Shown here: piece after piece, positions 23,332-35,724 of the stretch | How the letters are laid out: every line of letters starts with the position of its first letter | Numbering within the stretch: position 1 is the stretch's first letter | DNA from: Mantis religiosa | Lineage: Eukaryota > Arthropoda > Insecta > Mantodea > Mantidae | Assembly: GCA_030765055.1 (NCBI GenBank) | Contig: CM060951.1 | Span: 52,730,246-52,794,245, forward strand | Reading direction: 5' to 3' | Length of the DNA stretch: 64,000 nucleotides | The notes under the pieces: generated by a model | Seen by the model: the letters and a program-made list of their open reading frames with translations, nothing else | Databases searched by the model: none | What the model was told of the DNA's origin: nothing | Made by a program: the position numbers and the translations under genes

Positions 23332-24469
23332 CTTTAAAGTTTGATCATTTATGTGCATTCACGTGAAGTAATATTTCAATAATGGAAAAATAACCGCAAT
23401 ATAAAATAATGCCTTTAATCTTAACTTGCACTAAGAATCGCACAGTCCATTCTATAAAATAAGGTTCAATTATTACTTTCATTTTGGCTCAAAAGATTTT
23501 ACTGAGTAACAAATTATAGGTAGACATTTCAGTGTGTCTTTTTCCTGTAATTTTAACATCTCAATTACAGAGATTGTATTTTTGTAATTTAAATTGCATT
23601 ACTATAGGTTAACATACCTGTTTGTTTACTCTTTGAAAGCAGCAGCAGACTTTTAATTTGATTGCAGCCGACAACTCTCACAAATGTATTTTGATCCTAC
23701 TCTGTCATAGCTGTAGGCATCTATCTATAGCTTGCTTTACTGCAAATCAGTTTGAACTACTCTCTGACCTTAAGACAGCCTCGACTTTACAAGAGAAGTT
23801 GAAGATTAACTTCGAGATGGGGAAAAAGTCAAATATCCTTGTAACATATGTTCAAATGTCTAATTTATAAATAAAAATGTTATTGTGTTTAAAATGTTAG
23901 CTTATATTCCCACTTTTAAAAATATGTTGCATAAAGGGTGCTCAGTTATCTACGAACACATTGCTATCATTTATATGCCAATCTTTTAATCTCTTCCCAT
24001 TGACACCATCATATGCAGGAAATATGACACATATCCACGCATAACGTAAAACCACTTAAACGCCCCTTTAAAATATAAAGGGGTTAAAAATTAAGTATTA
24101 AATACATCTTATCATTCTATATCTCAAATTTCTCAATCATTATACTTATATAACAATGTTATAGGTCTATTCTATTATGTATTTACTAGAGCAATTCATA
24201 TAGTAATAACACTCTCCCTTACTGTACTTTTATGATTAAGTTTTATAACATTTGGTTAAATTAATAATACACGCACACGCACACACATACACATTTTTCC
24301 TCTTGATATTAGTAGTATATATGTTCTGAGTCGTGGCGTAGTGGGCTAGGACCCTGCGCTTTTCTTCCCTACCACGGAATGCACTAGTACTCATTCGCAT
24401 CCTTTTAAGGTGCGGATTTCACTACCAACTTTCTGGGAGTGCAGTGATGCTGACTCATCTCCTCCCCGC
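23332..24469. other. No gene seen
   Basis: AT-rich, with a short CA-rich patch at 24278-24297. From about 24330 a GC-balanced sequence starts (GTCGTGGCGTAGTGGGCTAG) and is interrupted by the following LINE, resuming at 25514. Confidence 0.5.
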
Positions 24470-24482
24470 ATCAGTTGGACGA

Positions 24483-25513
24483 AAATGGATTGAAAAAAAT
24501 AGAAGAAAGTCTATGGGAAAACAGATTAAAATATCAGAAATATATTAAAATAATTAGAAGTGTTCAAAGACAAGCTTTAATAAGATGCTTAGGAGTCGTA
24601 ACAACAACACGAACTTTAGCTCTTTTAGTATGTTTGGCAATTTGGCGTATAAACTTAGTAATAAAACAGACAGCAGCAAATTATTGGTTCAAAAGAAAAG
24701 ATTTCTTAAAAATTGAACATTTTATAGGTGAATATTGTAGTAATAAAGCAGAAATCAATAAGAAGCTTTTAAGAGATTGACAACATGAATGAGATACATC
24801 ACTTCAAGGAAGAAGAACTTTATATCCCAATATAAATGAAAGATTAAAATTAAAAGATATAGTACCAACAAGATTAGGCATCCAATTCTTAACAGGACAT
24901 GGACCATATAATGTGTACTTTAAGAGAATAGGAAGGTCTGACACCAGTAATTGTGATCGATGTAATTTAGAAGACACTCCAGAACATGTCCTATTAGAAT
25001 GTCATAAATATGATGAAATTTTACGTGAGGAAAGGAAACACTAGAAAGTAAATATGTTTAAGACGTAGTTAGAAACACAGATGACTTCAAAATACTTGAA
25101 ACGGCAGCAGGGAAGGTTTCCACTATAATTATGGAGAAATATAAACAACAAGGTATAAGGGAACGTAATAACCAAGTACTACAGGCCAAAGTTCGAAATC
25201 AGTCACCACAAATTAGAAGATCTGAGAGAATTAGAAAACGTAATAGGACAGTAACGAGAGATTTAATAAATAAAAGTTTGTAAAAATTCTTTCTACATAC
25301 CTTTTCCGTTTAGTTTACCTTGCAAATGTAAAGCTACTGATAGTAGCTGGTTAGGTGAGTTTTTGTAATGTAATTATAACATGTATCTGCAAAACTATTT
25401 AATGCATTAATGTAAAATTGTATTGCAAATAAGAAAATAATTAATATTGTAAAAATAGGTGTTCGTGTAGCTTCTAGATGCCGAGACTAAAATAAAGCAG
25501 AATTTATTTATTT
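24483..25513 (+). mobile_element. 5'-truncated R1/Jockey-group LINE with target duplication
   Basis: A 13-bp direct repeat ATCAGTTGGACGA flanks it (24470-24482 and 25514-25526). The element ends in (ATTT)n. It encodes the C-terminal part of the LINE polyprotein: IIRSVQRQALIRCLGVVTTT, then, after stops, IQFLTGHGPYNVYFKRIGRS and CDRCNLEDTPEHVLLEC. The last is the Cys-Cys-His-Cys knuckle typical of R1/Jockey/I-group ORF2 ends. The reverse transcriptase is absent through 5' truncation. Several stops make it dead. Confidence 0.88.
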
Positions 25514-25526
25514 ATCAGTTGGACGA

Positions 25527-26103
25527 TCGCCCACTTCTGCTTTGCCCCTGTGGGTGTGAGGCCGACAATCGGGTTGGCAGGCTCTGACTCGCTTGCGGGC
25601 TGTTACGCTCGGAGTTTGGTTTAAAAACTTAGGAATGTCCCGCTGTTCAATTGTTGAGCACATACCATCGCCTCTCGACAACATTCATAGCTGATTGCAT
25701 AATATGCCTTGAAATATTTCTAATTTCTTTAATGACTACATATTTAATTTGTAGTGGAGGCGACATTGCTGAAAATTGTTGCTGATGATATGATCATAAA
25801 AACTGAATGCAATTAAAGCGCAGGTGTATAAATGTATGGCGGCATATTTAGGTTACTTTTCCGGTCGTGATTCCTCAGTGATAGTTCAACAGAGTAATAT
25901 GATGTAACAGTGCCTCCCATTTTTCTGTAGCAAATTATTCTATTCCATAATCGTCTTATGCCGAAAATTATTGGCCTATAATGAACATTTGAAGTGAAGT
26001 CCTAACATACAACATTCCTAAATACAGAAAACCTTGTTGCATTGAGGAAAGTGATATCAAACTCAATGCATTCTGCCATTAAGACAGAAGTGTGCTTCCA
26101 CTA
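25527..26103. other. No gene recognised
   Basis: The first 100 bp (CCCCTGTGGGTGTGAGGCCG) complete the GC-balanced sequence split by the LINE. The remainder is AT-rich. Confidence 0.45.
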
Positions 26104-27277
26104 TCCTTGAAACGTTTTTCTTTCAACCATTAATTTGAATTTCTGCTAGCATAAATACGATGTATTTATGTTGTTGCGTATAAGGTCTGAAAAAGATTTG
26201 GGAACTATTTTAATTATTGGAGGTTCACATTTCATTTCGTGGTAAGCTCCAGGCTTTAGCAGGAATTAACAAGTTGAGACAGGTTGGATGACTCAGTGAT
26301 CAGAGTAAGCAGTGGTATTGATCTGCCAGTTCATATGTTTTCTGTTAAATCGACAGAAAAGTTAAGAAGAGTCATTCTTGATTTGCACAAGATTGCACCA
26401 TAGGATGTAAACATTCTGGAACGAACTTCTGAGTCGTATGATAGCAGACATTTTGGAAGTCAGTTCTATATAAACGATTACAGCCAGTAAGGAAGGGTTA
26501 GGCTGATCATGGTTAGTTAGTCAATCATCAGTTGGTCATTCAGTTAGTTGGTAAGATCATTTGGATGCTGCTGCTCTAGTCTCATCATAGAACTTGTTAA
26601 TATCTCTACAAAACTTAACTCATCTAAGTGAACGAGCCACCTCTTGTTCAGAACTCTACGCTACTCTACATAAAAGGCAATATTTATTTATCATGTATTA
26701 ATTGATTTAATGTCTGTCTTGATTGCACCCTTTATGTCTGCAAGAGAGCTTTGTTTGGTTTGACTTCCCTAATCTTTAAAATATATTAGTCAATATTATG
26801 GAGAACCCATTACTTTAATTTAACTCTAATCATGTCCCTAAACTTTGACCTGTATGGCACTACCATCTGCTCCCTTATCCCTTTCAGTAGCCACAACCCC
26901 AGTTGTCGATTAGGTTTGTAAGTCCTTCAACTACCTTACAATCCTGGTTTGCAACAATACTAATAAAACTAGTCATAAAACATTTTTTCTAAGTAGTGGC
27001 TATTTCATTTGGACAAGTGAAGGTATCATAGGAATGGGCCTGTCTTTGGAGTATATGCATATTTATTATGTGTATGGGTATTGATGATTCATTTGCATTT
27101 ATTTTCGACAGTCCCCTGGATTACGTATCAGTATGATTCTGTCTGTAAACTGAACCTTGTTATAACTCCATCTTGGGAAGCAGCTTTACAACACAATGAC
27201 ATGTATTTTACATTTCTTACGATAGACTTCTCGCAATATCTGCCCGCCTCGCTAGCGTAGATGGTAGCGTGTCTGCC
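26104..27277 (+). repeat. Segment duplicated in inverted orientation at 39031-39420
   Basis: TGAAACGTTTTTCTTTCAAC through TTGAATTTCTGCTAGCATAA, then AAAACTAGTCATAAAACATT to the SINE B head, match the reverse complement of 39031-39420 at roughly 85-90% by eye. The only large difference is the 785-bp LTR-like insertion at 26172-26956, absent at 39 kb. The junction of SINE B copy 3 with its left target site is present in both copies. Confidence 0.85.
26172..26956. mobile_element. Probable solo LTR (LTR5) in the duplicated segment
   Basis: The insertion begins TGTTGC and ends GCAACA, a perfect 6-bp inverted terminus of TG...CA type. It is flanked by ATGT (26168-26171) and ATAC (26957-26960), and the empty copy at 39 kb has ATAC at this point. 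A CTATATAAACG box lies near 26466. No coding potential is seen. Size and termini fit a solo LTR; orientation and family are uncertain. Confidence 0.62.
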
Positions 27278-27483
27278 TCACGTTTAAGAGGTCCCGAATT
27301 CAAATCTCGGTCAGGGTGAGTTACCTGGATAAGGTTTTTACTGGGGATTTCTCTTATTCTGAAAGACAAATGTCGGGTAACTCTAAGCTCTACGGATCCT
27401 GGGCCCAATTGAGCATCATTTCACCAATTCCATTCATCGTCCGATATGACTTAACGTTGGAGGACGTAAATTATTTAAAAAAA
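27242..27483 (+). mobile_element. SINE family B, copy 3
   Basis: A full-length copy with head GCCCGCCTCGCTAGCGTAGA, box B AATTCAAATCTCGG, and a 3' part ending GGACGTAAATT plus an A-rich tail. A perfect 12-bp target duplication CTCGCAATATCT lies at 27230-27241 and 27484-27495. Confidence 0.92.
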
Positions 27484-27524
27484 CTCGCAATATCTTATAC
27501 TGCTCTTGATAGCAGACTAAATAC

Positions 27525-28041
27525 TGTCGCGGCACGGGCATTAAAGTTCGGCACAAATAAGATGACAGTCGGCGGATATAGTTTCATGGTAATAATGTGC
27601 CTTGCTGAGCAGTTAATGATAACGTTGCTATTGTAAGCGGGCGCCGGCGGGCAGCGATAACTGAGTCAAAGGCCTCGTCGGGTAGATTAAGTTACGTTTC
27701 TGGAAGGTGATAGAATGTTCGAAGTATGTAACTAGATGCCTTGTTTCCAGAAACTTCTAGTGATTGACAGAACAGTCTGGTAATCATGAATGGAAATATA
27801 AAAGGGATTGTGACACGCTAGCAGGACAGTTGTAGTTGTGAAGCAGCTGTTGTGTAACAGTCAGTGTTGTAACGAGAGCTAATGTAATCAGCTGCAAGTG
27901 TTTGTTATTGTCCTCGACCTTGGAAGATTGTGTGATGTAATATTGTTACCTGAGAATTGGACAGTGTATTGCTACGAAAATAAAGGAGATTTTTAATTTC
28001 TGCGACTCGGCCTTTCAATTCTACGAAACCACAAAGTTACA
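27525..28041 (+). mobile_element. Solo LTR (LTR2)
   Basis: The 517-bp element runs from TGTCGCGGCACGG to CACAAAGTTACA, with a perfect 4-bp target duplication ATAC (27521-27524 and 28042-28045). It has a TATA box (27797-27803) and AATAAA at 27979-27984. It is the same family as the reversed LTR3. No internal retrotransposon sequence adjoins it. Confidence 0.87.
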
Positions 28042-28089
28042 ATACCAACATACGTACATGCCGATTACTCAATTCTACGTCAGCAATAA

Positions 28090-29385
28090 TGAGTTTTGGT
28101 GCGTCTATTAACACTTTTATGCGCAATGAAATCCAAAAAATTTGTGAAGAGTGGGGAACAAAAATAAGCATAAATAAGTCGAAAGGTATGGTCTTCAAGA
28201 AGGCAGATAAAGTAACAAAAAGATGAAAAGTGGGTACTAAATGGGAAAAGGGTAAAAGTAGTCAATGAATTTGAATACTTAGGAGTAATGTTGAATAACA
28301 ATGGAAAGTGGGGAGCACACAGAAGAAAAATTGAAGGAAAAGGAAGGGCGGCAATGAATGGAATAAGAATATGCAAATATAAACAAGAAATGACAACCAA
28401 GCGGTTAGAAAGAATGTACGAAGCACAGTTGAATAAAACTGTTGTATTCAGTGGAGATCTGGGGGGGGGGGCCACAGAGGTAAACAAAATGGTGGACCAA
28501 AACTACAGAAGGTTTTGTAAAGAGCTACTAGGCTTACCAAGGTCAGCACCTAAGGAAGTAGCTTTAGTAGAATTAGGAAAGACAAGAAGAAATGGAATAA
28601 TAATGGAAAGAATAATAAAATGTTGGTATAGGTGTTTGGTTAAAGAAGAAGGGGAAATTATGAAACTATGCATGAGACAGCGAAAATATTTGAGAACTCA
28701 AATAGCTGGTGGGCAGAGATTGGAGGAATTACGGAAAAAATAGGAATGGGAGATATATGGAGATTAGAGGAAAGGAATACAAGCGATATGGGTAAATTAG
28801 TAAAATTCAGAATAGAAAATATAGAAAGACAGGAAATATGGGGAAGTCTAGAAAATATGAAATCATTACAAATTTACAAGCAAATAAAAAGAAATTTGGG
28901 ACGAGAAGCAGTAGATTACTGCAATAGGCAAAAAAGAAAAGGGTTAGAATGGATGAGAACAGGAATAATATTTCTAAGAGGGATAAGAGGCAGGGAAAAG
29001 GAAATTTGTTAATTGTGTGGGGAAAAAGAAAGCATAGAACACTATGTAACAGAATGCGAGGAGGCTGCAATATGGAGAAAAAAGGCTTGGGAAGAAAAAT
29101 GGGAGAAATTAGAGAAGAGGATAGTAGCTATAAAAATGTTAACGGGCAGGTAGGAAAAGAAGGTAAGAAGTATTGGTGAGTTCTTGCAGAAATTAAAAGA
29201 AAAATGGGCCAGAAATGTAAAAAATGTAAGAAAGGAAGAGGAGGGGGGAAAAGGGACTAATTAAGTAAACAAGGAGGTATGGAGGTTAAGAGCTACATGG
29301 CAGAGCAGAAGATCAGGGTGTCATGCAAGCAAAGGTAGCAACAAGATAACGACAAAAAAAGTAGCCAAAAGTTGTAAATTGTAAA
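28090..29385 (+). mobile_element. 5'-truncated LINE, family L, copy b (longest)
   Basis: The frame starts with MRNEIQKICEEWGTKISINK just after the expected position of the reverse transcriptase active site. It continues LNNNGKWGAHRRKIEGKGRA, NYRRFCKELLGLPRSAPKEV, VKFRIENIERQEIWGSLENM and a knuckle C-x2-C-x7-H-x4-C (LCGEKESIEHYVTEC). Stops, frameshifts and a G9 run (near 28461) break it. The 3' end (AGTAGCCAAAAGTTGTAAAT) is shared with copies a and c. The clade is not certain. Confidence 0.82.
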
Positions 29386-31150
29386 ATTTTGAAATATACA
29401 CAGTAAATATATATCATATCAATAAGGTGTTCCTTGAACAGAGTTAAACTTTACAATAATAGGCATACTCTTAGTGAATACACATATACTGTGTGCTTTA
29501 TAGATATAGGAAAAAGAGTGTTATATCTCCATTTGTAGTTCTTATTCTCGTTGCACCCTGCAGTTTATCCAAGCGCAAATTTAAATTATTGTAGATATAT
29601 GTTAAAATAAGATTACATTTCCTCAGAAAATAAGTCTAGTTTCATTTTTCTACCCACACATAGGAATTGTAGCTTGCTTATTCGTACCACATTTAGGCAT
29701 AGCATTTTCGTTTCGTAATCCTTCCGAAATTTCGTGGTGCACTCTTTTAAAAGTCCACTCTAACAGAAATGCAAGTGAAAACAAGTATATAAAAGCCTAT
29801 GCGGAGTTTGTGCATTATCCTTCAGCTGCTTTTACACGCTGCATCGAGATTTTTACACAGGTCCCTTTTCAGAAAGGTTTTATAGAAAACTTCGCAACGG
29901 ACCCCCGTTTACAATTAAGCTATAATTGCACCTGGTTGCACCATCTCTTCCATATGAGCAGCCAAGTTCCCAAGAGGAAGAGATTTCAAAGTGAAGGAAG
30001 AAAAGCCCCTCTGAGTAATCAGCAGAGTGGCTAGCTTCTAGCGCCCACCACCCCCACTGCCGTGTAATTAGCCTTACCCTTCACTTCACCCCTTACCGCC
30101 ACGCATGACGCCGTAACTGGGTAGCAAGATTTAGACAGGTGGCGCAATCAGAGACCACAGCTTGCACTGCAACCCCAAACATGTGTCATTACTCCTTAAC
30201 ATCAAATATCTTTCTATGTATTAAATAAGCTTACTCATTAATAAGTAAATACAGATAACAGTTATTATACAATTAAGTCTCCAAATGTTTATATGTTAAG
30301 GGGAAGTAATTAATGCATATTAATTTTTATAGTTTAATGTGAACGGAAATTATTGGAAGATTTTTCCACAGTAATGTATTTCCCAGTCACATCGATACTA
30401 CTTTGAAATTAGACATTCTACTACTCTAGAGGCCCAAATAAGTTATTTGTAACAGATGAAGTAATTTTTAAACGAAGATGTTATTCTTGCTAACAAAAAT
30501 CAAAATTAAGACTAGAAATGCTGGTCAAGGGACAACATCTCAAGATGCTCTCATTGTATTGTACTACGAATATTAAAAATGTATTGTTTAGGTTTAACAA
30601 ATTAGGACAGTGTCGAATTCGTAAAAATGGTGGCGTCTATGTGTAAAGAAAAGTTTTATGTATAATGTTATGTTGCTTTTATTTTTAATTTATTCTTACG
30701 TTTTTACGTTCATTAGCACGTACGTACCTATTGCATTTCACCAAGATTTTATAGGAAATTCATTTTGATATCCCTGAAAGCAATAAAAGAATTTTTGAAA
30801 ATTCTCTGCTTCTATGTGTGTGTGCATTTATATGTTTCTCTGTGTGTATTCATTTGTTTATCTGTGAACAGAATAACACAAAAATGGAATGTCATCAAGT
30901 ATATAATTTCTAAACCTCCCAAGAATATGACTAAATATTTTTAAAAAAATCCATACTAATTTATGCATCCAGAGTTTGTCTAAAATTTTGCATTTTTTTA
31001 AAATGACTCTAACGATTTTAATTAAAGCACCAAATTTTAAAATATTTTTATGACAAATGAAATTTACATCTTCAATTTTATATGAATAGCCTTTGAAGTG
31101 CTTTTCGCTTTCAATAACGTTTGTATAACTGACAAAGAGTAAGAGATAGG
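29386..31150. other. No gene recognised
   Basis: AT-rich. A TATA-like AGTATATAAAAGCC at about 29785-29798 is followed by a 74-codon frame (29810-30034) of no known family. The segment 29900-30180 is GC-balanced, and 30180-31150 is strongly AT-rich. Confidence 0.45.
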
Positions 31151-31241
31151 CAAAATTTTATTAATGGGAATTAATTGTTCTTTCACACTAGCCATGCGTA
31201 GGACGCACTATCAAAGGATAGAGCCAGAATGAAAAATTTAA

Positions 31242-31314
31242 TACCATAGCCGGGATTTGAACCACGGATCCTCCGGTTACCATCCAGCCGCTCTAACCCT
31301 TGAGATACCATGGC
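31242..31314 (-). pseudogene. Reversed tRNA-like domain of C3
   Basis: Complete 73-nt reversed domain. Box B complement GGGATTTGAACCACGG and acceptor TACCATAGC/CCATGGC are recognisable. Confidence 0.58.
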
Positions 31315-31517
31315 TAACGTGCCGACGACATTAAATTGTAAATTGAATTTAATTTTACCTAATAATGGTCCGAACTATAAAGCCCGGGCCTTAAAGTACT
31401 TACAGTATAGTAAGTCACCATTAAGGTAGTTGTCTCATATGTTTATGAGAACTCCTAGTGGTTTACCGGGAAGAAATGCGAGTCAGTTTAGGAATTTAAT
31501 GCCATGTCGGCAAGTTG

Positions 31518-31590
31518 GCCATGGTAGCTCAAGGGTTAGAGCTGCTGGACGGCAACTGGTGGATCCGTGGTTCAAATCCCGTCTATGGCA
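31518..31590 (+). pseudogene. Forward tRNA-like domain of C3
   Basis: A 73-nt domain starting GCCATGGTAGCTC and ending CTATGGCA, with D stem GCTC/GAGC. The anticodon arm is altered (GGCAACTGGTGG) compared with other copies. Confidence 0.55.
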
Positions 31591-31632
31591 TTGAATTTTT
31601 CATTCCGGCTCTAGAATTTCAAAATTTTATTA

Positions 31633-32839
31633 CTAAAATGTAGATCTGGTTAGGCATAAAATTTGTTTAAATCTGTATTTTTATTTATGTACTTATTTAT
31701 TTCTTCATTTATTTATATTGTACTACACCTCCGGGATAACTTTTTTACGAGTTCTAAAATTAAAATATTTCCCCGTTTTCTTTTCTTTGTTTTGTTTGTT
31801 CCCCTCTAACTCATGCAAAGAATGGACTTCAAAGCCGTCAAATAGCGACCAACCCTTAAAAGATTTAACAAACATTAAACTCACTATATTTATATATTCC
31901 CATTATCTCTAGAACCAAATATGTAATAAAAGCATTTCTGGAAATGTTTACCTCAATTAACTTAAACTAGTTTTAGGAATGTTTTGGTTGAATGGGCACT
32001 TTAAATGAAGTGAATCTAACATGAATCTAACGAAAAAATTCGGGATTTTTTCGATTGCCTTCTGCGTCGAATTACATTTACATACGACACATTTAGTTGC
32101 GAGGGTATAGAAGGCGGCAGTCATATGAAGTATGCGTTTAATATTTGTTTAATAAAAGTCATAAGCTGTACACAAGTATCAGGAGCACCGACTGGACATA
32201 GTTACATTTAAATATTAAGCAAAATGTTGTTTACCAGTATGTCGTGTCGTTTTTTTGTTTAGACATCTGCTAGTCGGTTCTCTGGGGGTTGCAGAGAAAT
32301 ATTGGGTATAACGAGTTCCGCGGTGAAGCACGACGTTTGCGTTCGAGGGATCCAGTATCCAAACCTGGTGGCCGTCTGTCTTAAACATGTTGGAGTAGTA
32401 TCTTCTACCACGGCTTTCCGTTCTCCTAATTCGTCTCTCTCTTTGTTGTTACAGGACGCCTCCAGGACTTTGGGTCGGTCGAAGGCGGGTAGATGACGCA
32501 GAGGCTTGCACTTTGAACTTCTCGACACCCTTCTGAGAGTGATTATTGGAGCTTTCACTATCAAGTTGAACTTTCACTGGTAATCGCTGAAGGGAACATC
32601 TGAGCCACCCTCAGGAGGTTTGAGTGGTCGACGCGAGCGCCTTCTAGCCGGATGGTAAGGTCAGTAACCATTAGGAAAGTCTCCGCCAGTTATATTATCC
32701 ATTCCTGCAGTACCTTTGCCACATCCGTTCCTCCCAGGTGTATATGTGTACAAAAGATACAATTTCGGGTCGAGTAACAAGTCGTCCCCTTCCTTATCTA
32801 GTCTACCTCTGTCTTGGGTAGAGACGTTGACGTCGTTCT
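31633..32839. other. No gene recognised; GC-balanced 32260-32830
   Basis: The right half is GC-balanced and has open frames on both strands at 32259-32564, but no family is recognisable. A TTGTTGTTACAG stretch near 32443 resembles a splice acceptor. I cannot show an exon. Confidence 0.4.
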
Positions 32840-33025
32840 TTTAATTAAAGTCTTCCAACGTAGGTCATATAGGACGACGAAGTAAATGGATGAATTGGAA
32901 CTCAAATGTACTGTAACTCAGAGTTAACTAACATTTATGTTTCAGGATAAGGGAAAATTCCAGAAGAAACCTTATTAAGATAAATCAACCTGGCCCAGAT
33001 TCGAACATGGACGTTGAGGTCTTTT
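32840..33025 (-). mobile_element. Old SINE family B copy
   Basis: Diverged reverse copy: AGTCTTCCAACGTAGGTCAT, AGGATAAGGGAAAATTCCAG and a degenerate box B complement (GATTCGAACATGG). The head is lost. Confidence 0.65.
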
Positions 33026-33995
33026 GCAATATCTTAACGTTTTCTTTATTATTATACTCCACGAGAGATGAAGAGAATTTCTAAGCTCATTGCATACAAA
33101 ATAAGAGGCAGAAATTTGATAACTCTTAAATATGTTTACACGCGTTTTATTTTATTCACATTTCAGAAAAATTTGTTTGCAGCAAGAGAACGTATTAAAG
33201 GTCAATGGAAAGGTAGGAATAGGAAAAGAAGAATAGACTGCGGCAAACCCGCATACCAGTGTTAAATTGATTGGGTTCTAATTGGAGCTATGTGTTCTCT
33301 TATCCTCAGGTGAATGTTTGTAGGAAATGGATTTTGGTGGTTGTTGGCTACTCAGTCATATTAATAACACTTTGTTTGTTGCAGAATTATTTGGTAATTC
33401 CTACTAAGTTTGCTTATCGACTTGGATCGGTGGTCACCTGTTAGTAAAACTCCTAACATAAATTCAATTTTACTTGAAACCCTAGATTACTTGTTTTAAG
33501 TTACTTCCGTGCGGTTTCTATTTCTTCTTTATACGGCAAATACGTTGCTCTAATAAACTTCTAATGCTGCTTCCACTTACACTGGCTGCGCTTTTGTTAA
33601 CTTCCCTACATCTCAGACTTATAAATCTTCGCTTCGCTTCTCATGAACACGTCCGTCCTGTCGTAGTATCACCTTTTAAGTAAGTTTTTCTTACTTCACG
33701 ATTCAGTTAGAACCTTATTCTGACCCCCTCCCTAACTTTATCACATGACCAGACTAGCTCACCCTTCTCAAATGTTACACTATTATTGGTTTCTCATTTA
33801 CTTCGAATTTTCACATTGGTTTGCAAAACTCATTTAACTCATTGACGTTCAGCCCACCCTGAGTTGCGGAACGCCTACCCTGAGTTGTTTGTAATGGTAT
33901 ACATCGTTATCAAACCAGCGAAGTAAATCTTTTTAGCGTTCATGTTCAACTGCATTTTGAAAGCTCTTTGTCCCAACACATTCCTGGCTGGACGT
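33026..33995. other. No gene seen
   Basis: Unrecognised mixed sequence with short frames only. Confidence 0.45.
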
Positions 33996-33999
33996 ATAC

Positions 34000-34564
34000 T
34001 GTGACTTTGTGGGTTCGTGAAATTAAAAGTCCAGTTGCACAAACTTAAAATGTTCCTTATTTACACCGACTTACAGTTGGTTCACTTGCCGATTACATAG
34101 AATTAGGTAGCACAGACAATTACAATCCACCATTTTGTCTGATACAGGTCCACTCCACACTCATTATTACGCAACACTCACAGTTACGTACCACTTGCTC
34201 TAGGGCTGACCAAAAACTCCTCTGATACACGGACGCAATCTTCCAGTCCGTTCACTAGCACTGCGCTCTTCACGGCTGCACGCCAAGAACCAAGAACCGA
34301 GAACTGAGAACTGATAACAGCCTGAGTCGTCTAACGCGACGCTTATATAGCCATATCGCTACATCTCGAAGCTTCCCAGCTTGGACAATCATCCCAATTG
34401 TTCCAGACGTCAGGTGGAGGGGAAAGAGATTGCACAGTGGCCCGCGATACCCTCCAAACCACCCCTCAGTTAGCGCCACAAGATAAATCGGTAGGCGTGG
34501 TCTGAATGCCTTCTGTCCCCCACTCAGCTGTCAGTTGGTCGTGCCATCCGATAATTGGGTGACA
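34000..34564 (-). mobile_element. Solo LTR, minus strand (LTR4)
   Basis: In minus orientation it starts TGTCACCCAATTATCGG and ends ACCCACAAAGTCACA (565 bp). Perfect 4-bp duplication ATAC in plus (33996-33999 and 34565-34568). A CTATATAAGC TATA box lies at 34341-34350 in the complement. Only the last 25 bp closely resemble the other LTRs, so it is a related but different family. Confidence 0.83.
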
Positions 34565-34568
34565 ATAC

Positions 34569-35724
34569 TATAGTTCTCAGACATTGAACTTTTACTATCA
34601 CAAAGAAGATAATGGGCCTCCCTTTCTGTCTCTCCGAATTGTACAGACTTTTACAAGAATGTTTTCTTTTTTTGCCTGGATGCTAATATGTATGCTATAT
34701 TAAATTATATTTTCCCTTCTTATTCTTATGTCATCTGCTATTTTAATCATTGCTCTATCCATTCTAATTTCATATTTTATAACAAGATTTTTCATATTAG
34801 TTTAGCAAAGCATTCCTATTAATTTATCTTCTTTTTTAATTATATGATTTCGATTAATTCACCGCCTTCTAATCGCTGCCTGATAATGCTGTTACAGGAG
34901 GCACAGAGGAAGGGAAGAGTTCCGTATTTAGAATAATAATATGAACAAAGCTAAGGGTTCTGTGAGTATTATAATATACGATTTGAACCACTTATGATAT
35001 AGAACAAAGAATTTTGTGATTTATATGGCAGCGCCAAAGAATATGCTGATAGATTATAAGAAGCAGGAAAGCTCTAGCTGAAGACGGTGAGATATAACTC
35101 ATGAAGGATACATTTATGGAGTGAATAATGTAGCAAACAGCATCTTACCTTATACGTGTGGAGAAACTAGGAGAGAAGAGATTGCAGGGCATAAATCCAG
35201 ATGATGCTCATCCCGGAAATGAGCGAGAAGAACGATGTGTCGAAGGAACTAGAGGATATGAATTATACGCATTAAGGAAGAAGATTTAGTGGAAGGCGAG
35301 AGGGAGAATGAATATTAACGAAAGGGATATGAACAGCAATATGGATAAACAACGTGAAAATGTAGATGAAAAAGACGTTAATGGGTTATGAAAGTAGCAA
35401 CATGTAATTAAATTGGCTAATCCAGGGGCGAATGTAGTACAGGTGCTGCCACTGCTGCTTTGTGCCTCTTTGATCTGTACGTAAGGTTACCTGGTTACCG
35501 TTGTGCTTCCTTTTGTTTTCGTTTCTTTGTCCGGTTGTTTGGGTGAATATATGCATTGGTATAGGTCGTGTAACAAACAGGTTAAGCATTACTTGAAACC
35601 ATGACTCCATGACATATAAAGATATATCACCATGTTAAATAACGAACTAATTTTTTACCGCACAACAGTCTATACTACAATAGCAGCCAATGAGAAGTGA
35701 TAAGGTCACGTGACCGTTAAGAGA
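34569..35724. other. No gene recognised
   Basis: AT-rich to purine-rich sequence. The open frame at 35386-35610 (minus) is not recognisable, and no clear left end for the following mariner was found. Confidence 0.45.

Larger units (their letters stand above)
31164..31619 (+). mobile_element. Family C foldback tRNA-like retroposon, copy C3
   Basis: The 456-bp element sits between perfect 13-bp copies of CAAAATTTTATTA (31151-31163 and 31620-31632). The order is reversed trailer and tRNA-like domain, forward body with AAAGCCCGGGCCTTAAAG, forward tRNA-like domain, then trailer CATTGAATTTTTCATTCCGG. Confidence 0.87.

Noticed and set aside
28080..28487. 135-codon minus-strand frame
   Set aside because: Antisense shadow of LINE family L copy b.
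29785..30034. TATA box followed by an open frame as a small host gene
   Set aside because: The frame has no recognisable similarity and the TATA match is expected by chance in AT-rich DNA.
32259..32564. Possible host exon in the GC-balanced segment with a TTACAG acceptor
   Set aside because: Frames exist on both strands and no protein family is recognisable; evidence is insufficient.
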